Below, in pieces: positions 28,101 through 36,207 of a stretch of DNA of 64,000 nt. The notes under the pieces were generated by a model, which made no database searches, was not told where the DNA came from, and saw nothing but the letters and a program-made list of their open reading frames with translations. Location of the stretch: NCBI GenBank assembly GCA_963969345.1, contig OZ017766.1, positions 12,276,001 through 12,340,000 of the forward strand, read 5' to 3'. A program made the position numbers and the translations under genes. This stretch comes from Turbatrix aceti. Its lineage: Eukaryota > Nematoda > Chromadorea > Rhabditida > Panagrolaimidae. Position 1 is the stretch's first letter; each line of letters starts with the position of its first letter.

Positions 28101-31100
28101 TCTTCATTGTTTCGTCACACGCCAGAGGCAAATTGAGATTTTTTTTTCGTAGCAGACAACAGACATCCGGCGACCAGCGACGTCTGTTGTGGATCGGTTT
28201 TTGTTTCATTTCTTTTTCACAAATTAGCCGGTCAGTTGGTACTTTTTTCGACGACGTAGAAGGAAGGGAAGAAGAAAGAAAACACCGCTAATGTACTATC
28301 TAAAAGACGGGAAAAATACACATTTTCGGAAAAAAAAAGTCCAAGCTCTATTATCCTGCGTATGCGCGTGAGAAAATGCAAACTAGCATTTTTGAATGGC
28401 GGTAAACAGGAGAAAAACAAGCAAGGTTGGCAGGCATGGAAAAAATGACAGAAACAAATTTTACCCTAAAAATACAAAAAAAAACTGATATTTTTTCAAA
28501 TGACAAATTTTCACATTGCACGTAGCATTCTATCTAGAACTTCGTCTTCCCAATCTTTGCTCTCATCCGAATTATATTCGCGTGCCTATATTTGTCTTTT
28601 TCTAATTCTGTGTATTCACTTTGTAGTATAACACAACGACAAACATCGGAATATTTATTTATATATTTTTTTACTGCCAATGACGGCAAAATGCGTCGAT
28701 CCGGTGCCGGAGGCGCTAAGACAGGCCAGCAGCGAGGCCTTGCCCACGCTGCCAACACCAAATTCCGAAAAATGCGAGTTAAAATGAATAAACCAAAAGA
28801 CGATGTACTACCCCTTAAACAGACTAAATATACATCGTATGCACTTCCTCATTCATCTTCATCATCGACGTCGGACGACTCATCTTCACCACCGTCCCTT
28901 GGTGACCAAGAATTTCTCCAGGCAACAAATACGTCAACAGCTGATATATTTGACTTTCTATTATCTGCTAGAAATCCTGGACCCATGTGGCAGCAGCCAT
29001 ATATCGTTCCCCCTGACGATGGTGGCGAAGAGGGAGACGACTACCCAACGTACGCCGATGAATACCGAACCGCGGCTGAGAAAGCTCAAGCTGAAGAAAA
29101 GAGGAAGTATCTCCATTCCGTTAGACTGCTTAGTGACGTTGTTGAACAATCCGAAGGGACAGAAGAAGACGGAACCAGCAATGGCTCAGATGAGAGCCGG
29201 TTTTCCCGAACGGCAGCTGCAATCGTCAGCAATCTATCATCCGTGCCGAGTTCCTCTTCGACGTCTGTGTCCCCCAATGTTGCAAGTAGCCAGCAAAATT
29301 CTGCAGGTAAACAATAGAGGGTGCTATTATGTTTCGCGCCGGAAGTCATCCGGATGCACTTATGTATTTTCAATGGGATCGGATGCAATTCATGTTATGC
29401 TATGTCTTTCTCTAGCTTGGGTCGTTTTCTCTTTTATGTACGTACAAGGTCCGGGTTGGGCTTAAATATGTATCTCACCTGAGTCAATATACATATAAGA
29501 CTTGACTTAAACTCCTTCTTTGACTTTTCATTTTGTCCCCGATTTCGCCGCACAACCGGAGTTACTATCGTCTTCCTCCACGTCACACTCTGCGCTGAGA
29601 AAAGCGACCATGCGTAATAACCGTCGCATAGCGAGTCGCCAACAACCGCTTACAACAAGACCTCAGCCTATTTTTGACAATTTGGCAATCCACTCAGCTG
29701 TCAGTAACAGCAATAGCAGTTATTCTGGCAACAACAAATCTTTCTTCTTCTTCTTCATCGCGAACTTTGTTGACGATATAAACAGTCGTATATTGTCGAC
29801 AACATCTGAGAATCTAAATAGTCGTGTCAAGAGGCTGTCAAAACCTATTCCTCCGAATTTTTCGTCATCGACTTTGGTAGTCAACGACTCCCGATATACT
29901 ACCTCAGATTCCTACAGCGAACAACGACAACACGCGGCACCCCGCCACGATCAACACATTGCCCGCGCATCCGGTGCCAAAGCTGTATTCTTGCATTCTG
30001 ATCTTGCTGCAAAAATCCAGAATCTACCAAAGGATCCCAATAGACCCCTGAGGCGGGGAAATCATGGTGGGAACAAGACCCGTTTAGTACCTCCACATCA
30101 GAGGGTGGTCGTCAAAGACGGTCAACGATTTGCTAACATGAAAAAGAATAACCCCGCTATCAGTGGTGCTTTTGCCGGAAATTACGATAAAGTTAGTCGG
30201 GAAGTTTTCCCGGTAGAAGGACCAAGTCAAAGGCTTGCAGAAGGCAGTTTGGAAAGGCAGAGCATTTTTACCGCCGTTATTCAATCGCTTCTGGCATCTC
30301 AGCCTCAAGAACACGGTAATTACGACGGTGGTGGTAATGGCGTCGATGGCAATGAGGGTGGCGAAATGGCAGATAATTATTATTCCGACGATGATAGCTA
30401 TTATGAATGTATGATTGGTCTTTATGCGAAAAAAATACAATTCACAACAAAAATTTATCGATATTTATTTCTTCTTGCTGTTTTTTGTCTATTATCCTTA
30501 CCATTCTTAAATTCAGGGAAGGGTGTAAAAAATGCGGTCAATGAGAAAAAAAAGCTTTCAATTTTTAACGACCAAAAAATTTCTCCTTCGTGACTAATTA
30601 GCGAACAGCATTTCATCCGTGTGTTTTTCAGCCATTGTTGGTCCGCCATCGAATGTTCGCGTCCAGGCGACGTCAAATTCGTCGGCCGTCATTCAGTGGG
30701 ACTTTGACGAGGGTGCCGGTGCTTCGGATGGCTTTATTGTCAAGTATATTCATGAGCCAACGCCGGGCAATGAAGATACATCCAACTGGCGGTCACAAAC
30801 AGTTATGGATCCCAAGGCACGACATCTCGAAATTGTCAGACTGAATTCGCATAAGCCATACGCCTTTTGCGTGTTATCCATCAAGGCTAGCGTGAGTTAC
30901 ATTCTTATTTCTTTTCTTCTTGCAGTTTTCGGGTTATACCAAAATTTTTGTCATTATCTATTTTTTGTTTTCAGCGGCTTGGTCAATGCTCAGATCCACC
31001 AATTACGATAGATCGCCTCTTGCCGGTGCACATGGTTTCCAATCTTCACATCCAGTACAAGACAAGCCAATCGGTGTCTCTGAAGTGGGATTACGATGGA

Positions 31101-34100
31101 CCTCAGCCTATTAGGTTCTACGTGAAGCAATCCGGTCAGAAAGTTTACCTGAACCAGGATTTGGTCGAAAAGAGATTGGTTGCGCCTGGATTCGAGAATA
31201 AAGTCGACGGCAATGAGCGGTCCTTCATGTCAGTTTTTTTTATCAAATAATTTAGAATTTTTCAAAAATTTCGAAAATGTTCCAAATTTTTTGAACATTT
31301 TATTTTTTAAATTTCCAAATCTGTATTTTCGTTCTAAAATATTTTAAATTTAAAAAAAAAATTCGAAAAGTATTTTTAATTTTTGAAAAACAGCATAAAA
31401 GTTCTAAAAAGTACTATATGTATCTTAAAAAATAATTTCGTTTCAATTTTTCCAAAAACGAATTTTATTTTTTTTTGTTTCAGGTGGCAAAACCTACGCC
31501 AGTATATGGATTACACCTTCCAAGTCGGTGTCGTGAGCCTGCACGATGGTACAATCTACTGGCCAAAGGAAGTAAAAGTTCGCACAGATCCAACCGGTCC
31601 ACCATTTGTCGACACACCCGAATTTATCGATTCTCGCGCAGCAGGAACGGCGCAGATTCGCCTGCGATGTGCCTCCGAAGAGTATGGTCCAATTCTTCAC
31701 TACTGGATTATCGTCGTTCCTGGAAATTACTCCAAAGACGACGTTCTCAACATTGACAGCAGCCAACTCGAAAAAGCAACCATGGCCATGCAGCCGAAGA
31801 TTTCTATCACTGCGGCCACTGCTAAAAAGGTCAAGAAAGCAATTGCTGGCAGCGATGAGGATGACGATGAAGATGAGGAGATAATCACTGAAAAGGTCAA
31901 ACGAGCGCTGGAGAATGAGATTATCGAAGCTGCTGAATACTTGGAAGACGAGCTGGCTCTGGACAAGGATTCAGATCTTGATTCAGGCATTGAAAGTGAC
32001 TCCAGTCGACTGGTAAAATCTCATTCAATCTCTCAAACTGGAAAAATTACAAAGAAATCCAAGCGCTCTGTCAAAACCCGCTCTAAGCGGTACTTCCACG
32101 AAGTAGACAGACACCTGGAAGGCATCTACATCACTGCCAAACTCGAAGCTCAGCAGATGAGACAGTTTGTCCACGACGAGCAGTCATTCACCCTGGGTGA
32201 CGGCAAGGACTACAATGGTTACCTCAATCATCCACTTGATCCAAACTTCAAGTACAGTCTTATGATGCGTGCTTTTGCAAAGGGTGACACCGCTCCGAAG
32301 CAAGGATCCCTCATGCGAGCCCCCATGGCGGAGCCTGCTGCCAAACTCTTCACCGACAGCATGCTTTCCGAACCATTTTCGACCAAGAATGCAGCCTTCA
32401 CAACCAAGGGCAAGGGCTTGAATATCTGGTTTGTAGCCCCGGTGGTCATTATTTTTGTCGTACTCTTCCTGCTCGGCATTCTGATTTACTGGTTTCTCAA
32501 GAAAGGCCATAAGGGTCAGCGAGGCATGCGCCATGGCTCGATCACAAAAGTTGCACTCCCAGGCAGTGGATTCGGCAATGGTAACGGTATTCACGAATCG
32601 TCTAAGCTTCTGACAGATGTCTATGGCAGACCGACACCCCAGATGGACACCTCTATGGTTGACATGTACCCTACCCTCGTAAATGGAGGAACTCTGGGTA
32701 ATGGAACGATGCCTAATGGAATTTCTGGAACCCTTAACTATCCAACCGTCCAATTACCATTGCCTATCCATTCTTCGACGACAACTGCAGGTGTTCCACG
32801 AGGAGCCATTCAACTTCCCGACCTGGCTACCCACATAGACAGGCTCAAGATGAACAACAACGCTCTCTTCACCCAGGAGTTTGAATGCATCGACGGGGGA
32901 CAACACTTCACCTGGGATGCTTCCAACCTTGAGGTCAACAAGCCGAAAAACCGTTATGCTAACGTCGTGGCTTACGACCACACACGGGTGTGTCTGAACC
33001 CCATCGACGGCATTCCTGGCAGCGACTATATCAACGCTAACTTTGTCGACGGATTTGGCAAGATGAGAGCTTACATCGCGACCCAAGGCCCTCTGCCTGA
33101 GACCTTTGCTGATTTCTGGAGAATGGTCTGGGAGCAGCAAAGTCAGGTTATCGTCATGCTGACCAGACTGGAAGAACGAGCCCGGATCAAGTGTGATCAG
33201 TACTGGCCAGCCAAGGGTGCGGCTACGTATGGAAATATTACGGTAGGATTACTCGAGACCGTCGAACTTGCGCACTACACAATTCGTACGTTCCGCATCG
33301 AAAATGTTATTGAAAATCAGTACAGAACCGTCGTCCAGCTACAGTACACCGCTTGGCCTGATCATGGAGTGCCAGACCACCCGACGCCCTTCCTCATGTT
33401 CTTGAAGAGAGTCAAAAACATGAATTTGGGACCAAATGCAGGACCTATCATCAGTCACTGCTCGGCAGGTATCGGTCGAACAGGGGCTTTCATTGCCATT
33501 GACTGTATGCTTGAACGCATGAGACACGAAAACACGGTCGACATCTACGAATGCGTGACTCAGTTGAGAGCTCAGAGATCGTATATGGTGCAGACAGATG
33601 ATCAATACATTTTCATCCATGATGCTGTGCTTGATGCGGCGCAATCGGGATCAACCGAAGTGCCGGCTGACAAGTTGTACCAGCACATGCAGAGATTGAC
33701 GCAAGTTCAGCACATGAATGAAAACAGTGATATGGAGATGGAATTTAGTGTAGGTTTTTTTAAATTGATTTCTAAACATTTGAAAAAAAAAATTTATAGA
33801 TTTTGTCAACGCTAAAAGCCCTCAACTCCCGCTGTCACGCAGCGAATCTTCCAGTCAACAGATCTAAAAATCGTCATCCCAACGTCGTACCCTTCGACAC
33901 GACCCGAGTAATTCTCGAAACAATAGCCAGCATCGAAGGTAGCGACTACATCAACGCATCCTGGGTCGATGGATACCGTCAGCGGGGTGCGTACATTGCC
34001 ACTCAAGCTCCCCTGAAGAACAACAACGTCAACACGATTGCTGATTTCTGGCGCATGGTTTGGGAGAAAGATGTGTGCATTATCGTCATGCTCACCCACC

Positions 34101-34612
34101 TCCGGGAACACGATCGGGATCCCATCGTTGAGTATTGGCCTACCGAGACCATGGTCTACTTTGATTCCATCGCTGTTGAGCCCGTTGCTGAGTACATCGT
34201 TGACTACTACCTTATGCGAGAGTTCAAAGTCATCGATTGTCAAACGAAACAGAGCAGAACAGTCCGACACTTCCACTACCTCGAGTGGCCTGACTTTGGC
34301 GTGCCAAAGACAGCTGAGGGCTTCAACGAATTTGTCGAGCAGGTGCACACTGCGAAGGGTGTCATGGGAAAGGACGGGCCCATATGCGTGCACTGTACAA
34401 ATGGCGCGGGTCGAACAGGTGTTTTCATAGCCCTGGCGACAATCATCGAACGCATGAAGCTGGAACACGTCGTCGACGTCTTCACAACGATCAAACTTCT
34501 TCGAACGGAGCGCCAGAACATGATTGAATCCAAAGACGAGTATCAATTTGTCTACCAAGCTGCTCTCGAGTACCTAGCTGCCCACTACGACAATGAATTG
34601 CCCTTCCCGTGA
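772..34612 (+). CDS. LAR-type receptor protein tyrosine phosphatase (3' part of gene, 12 exons)
   Basis: This is the orthologue of LAR/PTPRF-D-S, Drosophila Lar and C. elegans ptp-3, a single-pass receptor that dephosphorylates phosphotyrosine and acts in axon guidance, adhesion and presynaptic assembly. Join: 772-1186, 1740-1827, 1883-2558, 2888-3244, 15576-15760, 16000-16479, 17519-17629, 19760-19886, 30632-30891, 30975-31228, 31484-33749, 33800-34612. These give 2,010 codons including the stop with every phase matching. Order: Ig3 (residues 1-97), nine FN3 repeats (about 98-1020), acidic juxtamembrane region, RSKR furin-type site (32079-32090), transmembrane helix (about 1298-1322, 32424-32498), wedge, D1 with WPD and HCSAGIGR, D2 with WPD and HCTNGAGR. 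Ig1, Ig2 and the signal peptide lie left of the window. Nine FN3 repeats match Drosophila Lar (vertebrate LAR has eight). Two very long introns hold an internal first exon and a nested astacin gene. Confidence 0.97.
1598..1639 (+). CDS. candidate 42-bp mini-exon in FN3-1
   Basis: A GC-richer 42-bp island in T-rich intron is flanked by a fair acceptor (TTTTTGAAG) and a consensus donor (ACC|GTAAGT). Its length is a multiple of three. Read in the phase fixed by the preceding exon it has no stop and would add 14 S/T/P-rich residues to the C-C' loop of FN3-1. LAR-family receptors are known to use alternative mini-exons, but not one I can equate with this. The best-looking codon frame of the island is not the spliced frame, which counts against it. 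Confidence 0.3.
1740..1827 (+). CDS. LAR exon: middle of FN3-1
   Basis: The acceptor is TTTTTCAAG and the donor is CAG|GTAGGA. It encodes YAERGGNWKEFKVNAS and on to VEKLSPYQ, the C'-to-E strands of FN3-1. It enters in phase 2 and leaves in phase 0, consistent with both neighbours. Confidence 0.92.
1883..2558 (+). CDS. LAR exon: end of FN3-1, FN3-2 and FN3-3
   Basis: It opens with HYEFVVQAVNSIGRGR, the F-G strands of FN3-1. FN3-2 (PSDVKARPLNS, ILTQWSPP, NGRITGYRVFYT) and FN3-3 (GVPGQPAHLAAKAV, RIQLTWQKP, LRPDTVYVFRVAA) follow. FN3-3 closely matches the GVPAQPADFQAEV...RIQLSW segment of vertebrate LAR. The donor is CTG|GTAAGT, in phase 1. Confidence 0.96.
2888..3244 (+). CDS. LAR exon: divergent FN3-4
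   Basis: The acceptor is CCCTCAG and the donor ATG|GTTGGT is in phase 1. It occupies the FN3-4 slot but is degenerate: the usual strand-B tryptophan is not evident, and an acidic EDEDEEDFE run plus a proline-rich MPPPPTPAPW segment sits in the middle. The C-terminal half keeps the FN3 pattern (LIPNTVYESRLVAVNENG). It joins in frame across a 12.3-kb intron to FN3-5. Confidence 0.88.
3245..15199 (+). other. long LAR intron, no confident gene
   Basis: About 12 kb of AT-rich intron with homopolymer T/A runs. GC-richer patches occur near 4.6-5.2, 7.6-8.0, 9.9-10.6 and 11.8-12.7 kb; I see no coding pattern in them and they may be regulatory. Simple repeats include GAAC around 4277-4292 and GGTC around 7206-7219. 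A B-box-like GGTTTGAATCC at about 11389 suggests a decayed tRNA-related fragment. Confidence 0.6.
15200..15386 (+). CDS. alternative first exon of LAR with signal peptide (short isoform)
   Basis: An open frame with ATGs at 15200 and 15209 encodes a basic N-terminus (ending RRRR), a hydrophobic core (ALLIVIFLSLHFVTFV) and a typical cleavage site (VTA before DDD). The frame reaches a donor CAAG|GTAATT at 15386 in phase 1. The next acceptor, 189 bp downstream, is the LAR FN3-5 exon, which requires exactly phase 1. The join gives a secreted/type I receptor starting at FN3-5 with no Ig domains or FN3-1 to 4. C. elegans ptp-3 is known to make such a short form (PTP-3B). No strong TATA box is visible; GCATAAAATC at about 15167-15176 is the nearest AT-rich candidate. 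Confidence 0.75.
15576..15760 (+). CDS. LAR exon: FN3-5, first half
   Basis: The acceptor is TTTTCAG. It begins VPSAPRELEI and contains VKLTWDRPEHENGELIGY and NGEPVD, matching the VPSGPPRKVEV...NGEPRG part of vertebrate LAR FN3-5. The donor AAT|GTGAGT is in phase 0. This exon is shared by the long receptor and the proposed short receptor. Confidence 0.95.
16000..16479 (+). CDS. LAR exon: end of FN3-5, FN3-6, start of FN3-7
   Basis: The acceptor is CCATTTCAG and the donor CAG|GTGAGT is in phase 0. It completes FN3-5 (LEPNTEYAFRVCAFNLHG), holds FN3-6 (PPSSPRPQAVSMV through MGREYEIRVAAGNDDG) and starts FN3-7 (GVPDGEPLNVRY). It is distinctly GC-richer than neighbouring exons. The preceding 239-bp intron carries repeated AAATTGTCTAAAAGAA units near 15857-15935. 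Confidence 0.95.
16480..17518 (+). other. LAR intron, no gene seen
   Basis: A T-rich intron of about 1 kb. A GC-richer stretch at 17100-17400 has no supported exon. Confidence 0.6.
17519..17629 (+). CDS. LAR exon: FN3-7, middle
   Basis: The acceptor is CTTTTGCAG and the donor CAA|GTAAGT is in phase 0. It encodes LTMQWDPPGIDKRNGNISYY and on to SSRIDKQ, strands B-C' of FN3-7. Confidence 0.93.
17630..19759 (+). other. LAR intron, no coding feature
   Basis: A 2.1-kb AT-rich intron. The only structure I can point to is the tRNA-like sequence at 19500-19574 on the minus strand. Confidence 0.6.
19500..19574 (-). pseudogene. tRNA-like sequence (degenerate tRNA or tRNA-derived SINE head)
   Basis: Read on the minus strand, a 75-bp segment has an A-box-like TAGATCAGTGG, a B-box-like GGTTCGAAACT at normal spacing, partly complementary ends (GTTT with AAAC) and a T run just downstream that could terminate Pol III. 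The anticodon and T stems do not pair well, so a working tRNA is unlikely. Confidence 0.4.
19760..19886 (+). CDS. LAR exon: end of FN3-7
   Basis: The acceptor is TTTTTTCAG and the donor TCAG|GTTGGT is in phase 1. It encodes YKINSKSGYTFKVAAATMKG and on to PVLTVSPFES. In phase it joins directly to FN3-8 at 30632, skipping 10.7 kb. Confidence 0.94.
19887..23890 (+). other. first part of 10.7-kb LAR intron, no gene seen
   Basis: AT-rich sequence with a TC-rich tract near 22230-22275. GC-richer patches at 20.6-20.8, 21.6-21.8 and 23.5-23.7 kb have no splice-compatible open frame that I trust. Confidence 0.55.
23893..23904 (+). promoter_or_regulatory. TATA-like element upstream of the 23,987 reading frame
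   Basis: GGATATAAAATA lies about 85 bp before the ATG at 23987, the usual range for a TATA box with a short leader. In AT-rich DNA this can occur by chance. Confidence 0.35.
23987..24403 (+). CDS. putative coding exon of unidentified protein inside LAR intron
   Basis: An open frame of about 139 codons starts at an ATG with A at -3 (a splice acceptor TTGTCTAG at 24012 is the alternative left end) and runs to a likely donor GGCG|GTTTGT in phase 1; beyond it the sequence turns T-rich. It has no signal peptide. The product is acidic and S/P-rich at first (MPPTPAP, then SDPDSGIDSGDLSSSD) and ends in a more globular stretch (KKFELLVNQLSTGWRY, WLAFEDFFNNV). DSGIDS fits the beta-TrCP phosphodegron pattern DSGxxS. 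I do not recognise the family. It is either the first exon of a nested gene or an alternative start of the receptor. Confidence 0.5.
24404..25807 (+). other. no feature seen
   Basis: AT-rich intronic sequence between the unidentified exon and the astacin gene. No supported exon on either strand. Confidence 0.5.
25808..25813 (-). terminator. polyadenylation signal of the astacin gene
   Basis: AATAAA on the minus strand, about 70 bp after the astacin stop codon. Confidence 0.55.
25880..26998 (-). CDS. astacin-family zinc metalloprotease, nested in LAR intron
   Basis: Three exons on the minus strand, 26998-26755, 26704-26393 and 26337-25880, are separated by introns of 50 and 55 bp with GT-AG ends and matching phases, giving about 337 residues. 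The protein starts with a signal peptide (MVKAVFVSWLVLVLIHVTHG), then a short propeptide and the M12A catalytic domain. The zinc site HELLHSVGLWHEHMR fits HExxHxxGxxHExxR, and the Met-turn SVMHY is present. Conserved cysteines occur around CIKF, GCYSYVG, SCVYP and CSIYNC. The C-terminal tail is T/S-rich then basic, with no EGF or CUB domain, so it resembles short secreted nematode NAS or hatching-enzyme types. It should act outside the cell, cleaving matrix or cuticle proteins. All motifs are intact and it has its own TATA box and poly(A) signal, so it looks functional. Confidence 0.95.
27107..27113 (-). promoter_or_regulatory. TATA box of the astacin gene
   Basis: CTATAAAAG on the minus strand, about 110 bp before the astacin ATG. 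The spacing suits a leader of roughly 80 bp. Confidence 0.65.
27114..28626 (+). other. no feature seen
   Basis: AT-rich sequence upstream of the astacin promoter and before the next coding block. No supported exon. Confidence 0.5.
28627..29306 (+). CDS. putative coding exon A, unidentified S-rich protein
   Basis: A long open frame follows a good acceptor (TTCACTTTGTAG, ends about 28626) and ends at a strong donor CTGCAG|GTAAAC in phase 1. An internal ATG with good context (AAAATGCGT, 28691) could instead be the start. The product begins basic (MRRSGAGGAKTGQQRG), then is serine-, acid- and glutamine-rich with low-complexity runs (SSSSSTSDDSSS) and a short charged helix-like part (EYRTAAEKAQAEEKRKYL). 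Codon bias and the 680-bp open length in an AT-rich region argue for coding. No domain is recognisable. Confidence 0.5.
29562..30408 (+). CDS. putative coding exon B, unidentified disordered protein
   Basis: An open frame of about 280 codons is N-, S-, Q- and R-rich, with the second half glycine-rich and acidic (GGGNGVDGNEGG, YYSDDDSYYE). The left edge is uncertain: CCGGAG at 29561 gives phase 0, while AAAAG at about 29604 gives the phase 1 that exon A needs. At the right, GAAT|GTATGA (30408) is a donor in phase 1, exactly the phase needed by the LAR FN3-8 acceptor 223 bp downstream. If the frame is instead read through, it gains a hydrophobic segment and stops at about 30593, but that part looks intronic. 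Family unknown. Confidence 0.5.
30632..30891 (+). CDS. LAR exon: FN3-8
   Basis: The acceptor is GTTTTTCAG and the donor AGC|GTGAGT is in phase 0. It encodes IVGPPSNVRVQATS, AVIQWDFDEG, ASDGFIVKYI and SHKPYAFCVLSIKAS, a complete FN3 core. Confidence 0.94.
30975..31228 (+). CDS. LAR exon: FN3-9, first part
   Basis: The acceptor is TTTTCAG and the donor TTCAT|GTCAGT is in phase 2. It encodes LLPVHMVSNLHIQY, VSLKWDYDGPQPIRFYVK and so on; the receptor's last FN3 repeat finishes in the next exon. Confidence 0.92.
31484..33749 (+). CDS. LAR exon: end of FN3-9, juxtamembrane region, TM helix, wedge, PTP D1
   Basis: A 2.27-kb exon. It finishes FN3-9 (YMDYTFQVGVVSLHDG) and encodes a long acidic, low-complexity insert (DEDDDEDEEIITEKVK and SDLDSGIESDSS). 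The RSKR site follows, likely the furin cut that splits LAR into two associated subunits. The helix WFVAPVVIIFVVLFLLGILI has a KKGHKG stop-transfer. The wedge (LATHIDRLKMNNN) and D1 come next: pTyr loop NKPKNRYANVVAYDHTRV, WPD with the general-acid Asp at 33359-33361, catalytic Cys at 33459-33461 in HCSAGIGRTG, and the Q-loop VQTDDQY. All D1 catalytic residues are present, so D1 should be active. Confidence 0.97.
33800..34612 (+). CDS. LAR exon: PTP D2 and stop
   Basis: The acceptor is TTTATAG after a 50-bp intron; the stop TGA is at 34610-34612. D2 spans SRCHAANLPVNRSKNRHPNV to the C-terminus (YQAALEYLAAHYDNE). Its signature is HCTNGAGRTG with the cysteine kept (34393-34395). The pTyr-loop position that is Tyr in D1 is His here (KNRH), but the WPD aspartate is retained (34292-34294) where vertebrate LAR D2 has glutamate. 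Confidence 0.96.
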   Translation: MLSTLKALNSRCHAANLPVNRSKNRHPNVVPFDTTRVILETIASIEGSDYINASWVDGYRQRGAYIATQAPLKNNNVNTIADFWRMVWEKDVCIIVMLTHLREHDRDPIVEYWPTETMVYFDSIAVEPVAEYIVDYYLMREFKVIDCQTKQSRTVRHFHYLEWPDFGVPKTAEGFNEFVEQVHTAKGVMGKDGPICVHCTNGAGRTGVFIALATIIERMKLEHVVDVFTTIKLLRTERQNMIESKDEYQFVYQAALEYLAAHYDNELPFP

Positions 34613-34940
34613 CCTGTTAGCAACTAAATACACTCTCTAGTATCAAAAATAAGCCTCTAAAATTCCTACGGGTTTTCCTGATTCTCCCTTCTTTTTTTCC
34701 ACATTTCCAGTGATTTTTCGTCCTCCGAGAAAGCCCAAACATGACGGCTTGTTTAATAACTGCCTGATAGAAGGGTACCCTCATAACAACCATTACGCAT
34801 CACCAGAATTTCATAGTCGTCAGCCTTTTTTTTCTTGCTCACAGCTGTTGGCTATTATCTTAACCTATCAACTCTTTTTTCCACACCCCGCGACATATTA
34901 TTTGTTGCAAAATAAATTTAATTACACTGTTTTATATGGT
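34613..34940 (+). terminator. LAR 3' UTR and polyadenylation signal
   Basis: Untranslated sequence after the LAR stop, with an AATAAA at 34911-34916, about 300 bp downstream. A TTTCCAG at 34710 could be a splice acceptor within the UTR but is not needed. Confidence 0.5.
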
Positions 34941-35334
34941 AATTAATTATTTGTTGAACATGTTTTATTTTGTTGTCTGTACATAACCCATGTCGTTTTT
35001 GCTTGCCATCACATGACTATAAATGACAATTATTTTTTTCCTTGTCTGTGGACGACAAAAATATATTACATTACATTTCCAGGAAAAAAGGTGAACGGTA
35101 CTTTACGGTACACTGCCGGTTCATACACAGTTTAAATTTTGTATAGATTTTGGAAAACTAGAGAGAAAAGTGCACCGCTTCTTGAGCAGAAAAAGAACAG
35201 AGAGAGCAGAGCAGAAGAAAGTCTGGCCGGCCTGAACGACCTATCCTTAATCATCAGCAGTGCAATCTGACATATCGATCTGACAGAGAGGTTGTGAGGG
35301 ATCCAACTCGAGAAAATGAGCAATTCACAGGCCA

Positions 35335-35504
35335 GTCCAAATGCACGGATACTCTGCAAAAAAGCACGGAAAAGAGGAACCGAGTATCCGCGCGCTTTTG
35401 AGCAGTATCCGTGCGCTTTTGAGCAATATCCGCGCGCTTTTTCGCTTGCTCCCAGGCCGGCCGACGCGGTCCAAATGCACGGATACTCTACAAAAATTCA
35501 CGGA
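35335..35504 (+). repeat. compound repeat: direct repeats flanking a 21-bp tandem
   Basis: Two near-identical 36-bp direct copies (35335-35370 and 35469-35504, starting GTCCAAATGCACGGATACTC) flank three 21-bp tandem units (35384-35446, core TATCCGCGCGCTTTT). It is GC-rich in an AT-rich setting and looks like a fragment of a non-autonomous mobile element. Confidence 0.7.
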
Positions 35505-35777
35505 TAAATTGCGCGCGGCGGATTATTTTTCCCTGGCCCCATTATCGATTGCTTTTTCTGTAGGATAAATTTTTTAACAATACACAAATTAATTAACACC
35601 GAAAAACATAAAAATACAATAATTGAACAAAATTTCTTCTGGTGTTGACGAAGACGCAGTTCTCAAGGCGGGGAGAAAGGAAGGGTCGCGTGGAAATCGG
35701 ACGAAGCCTTGTTGATTTTTTTAAAAAACAAATGGCACAAATATCGCACACCGCGCAAAGCTGTTCACATCAGAGGT

Positions 35778-35912
35778 GGCCATCCGAAATTTCGATCGGA
35801 TCACCCGATCCGGCATGCGATCCTAAATCTGAAGATTCGGATGATTCGATCCGAAATCCGATGCTTCGGATTATCCGATCCGAGGATCCGATCGGATGGA
35901 TTCAAACCATCC
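35778..35912. repeat. ATCCGA/TCGGAT palindrome cluster
   Basis: About ten copies of ATCCGA or its complement TCGGAT within 135 bp. The start CAGAGGTGGCCATCCGA resembles a hAT terminus, but I find no matching right end or target duplication. Probably a truncated miniature element. Confidence 0.55.
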
Positions 35913-36207
35913 GAGTTTCTGTGAAAAAATTTAGATTTTTCTTTTTGGATGCTTTTGCAACGAAAATCGGATGAAAATAGTGCGCACGTAATTCAATTTT
36001 TTTAAATAAAAATTCACTTTGAATCTGAATTTTTGTAATTTTAATTAGGGTTATTGAATGTTTCTGAAACTCAAAATTGTGTTGTACTAATTGGTACTAA
36101 TTGGGTTCGAAATGCATTGATTCGTGCGTAACATGCAAGAGCGTTGGAGCCGGGTACACATTTCAAACTCACATTGTCAAACACATATCGTAGATTCGGG
36201 GGGGGGG

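Noticed and set aside
32184..33140. 189- and 128-codon minus-strand frames
   Set aside because: Antisense shadows of the LAR transmembrane and D1 coding exon.
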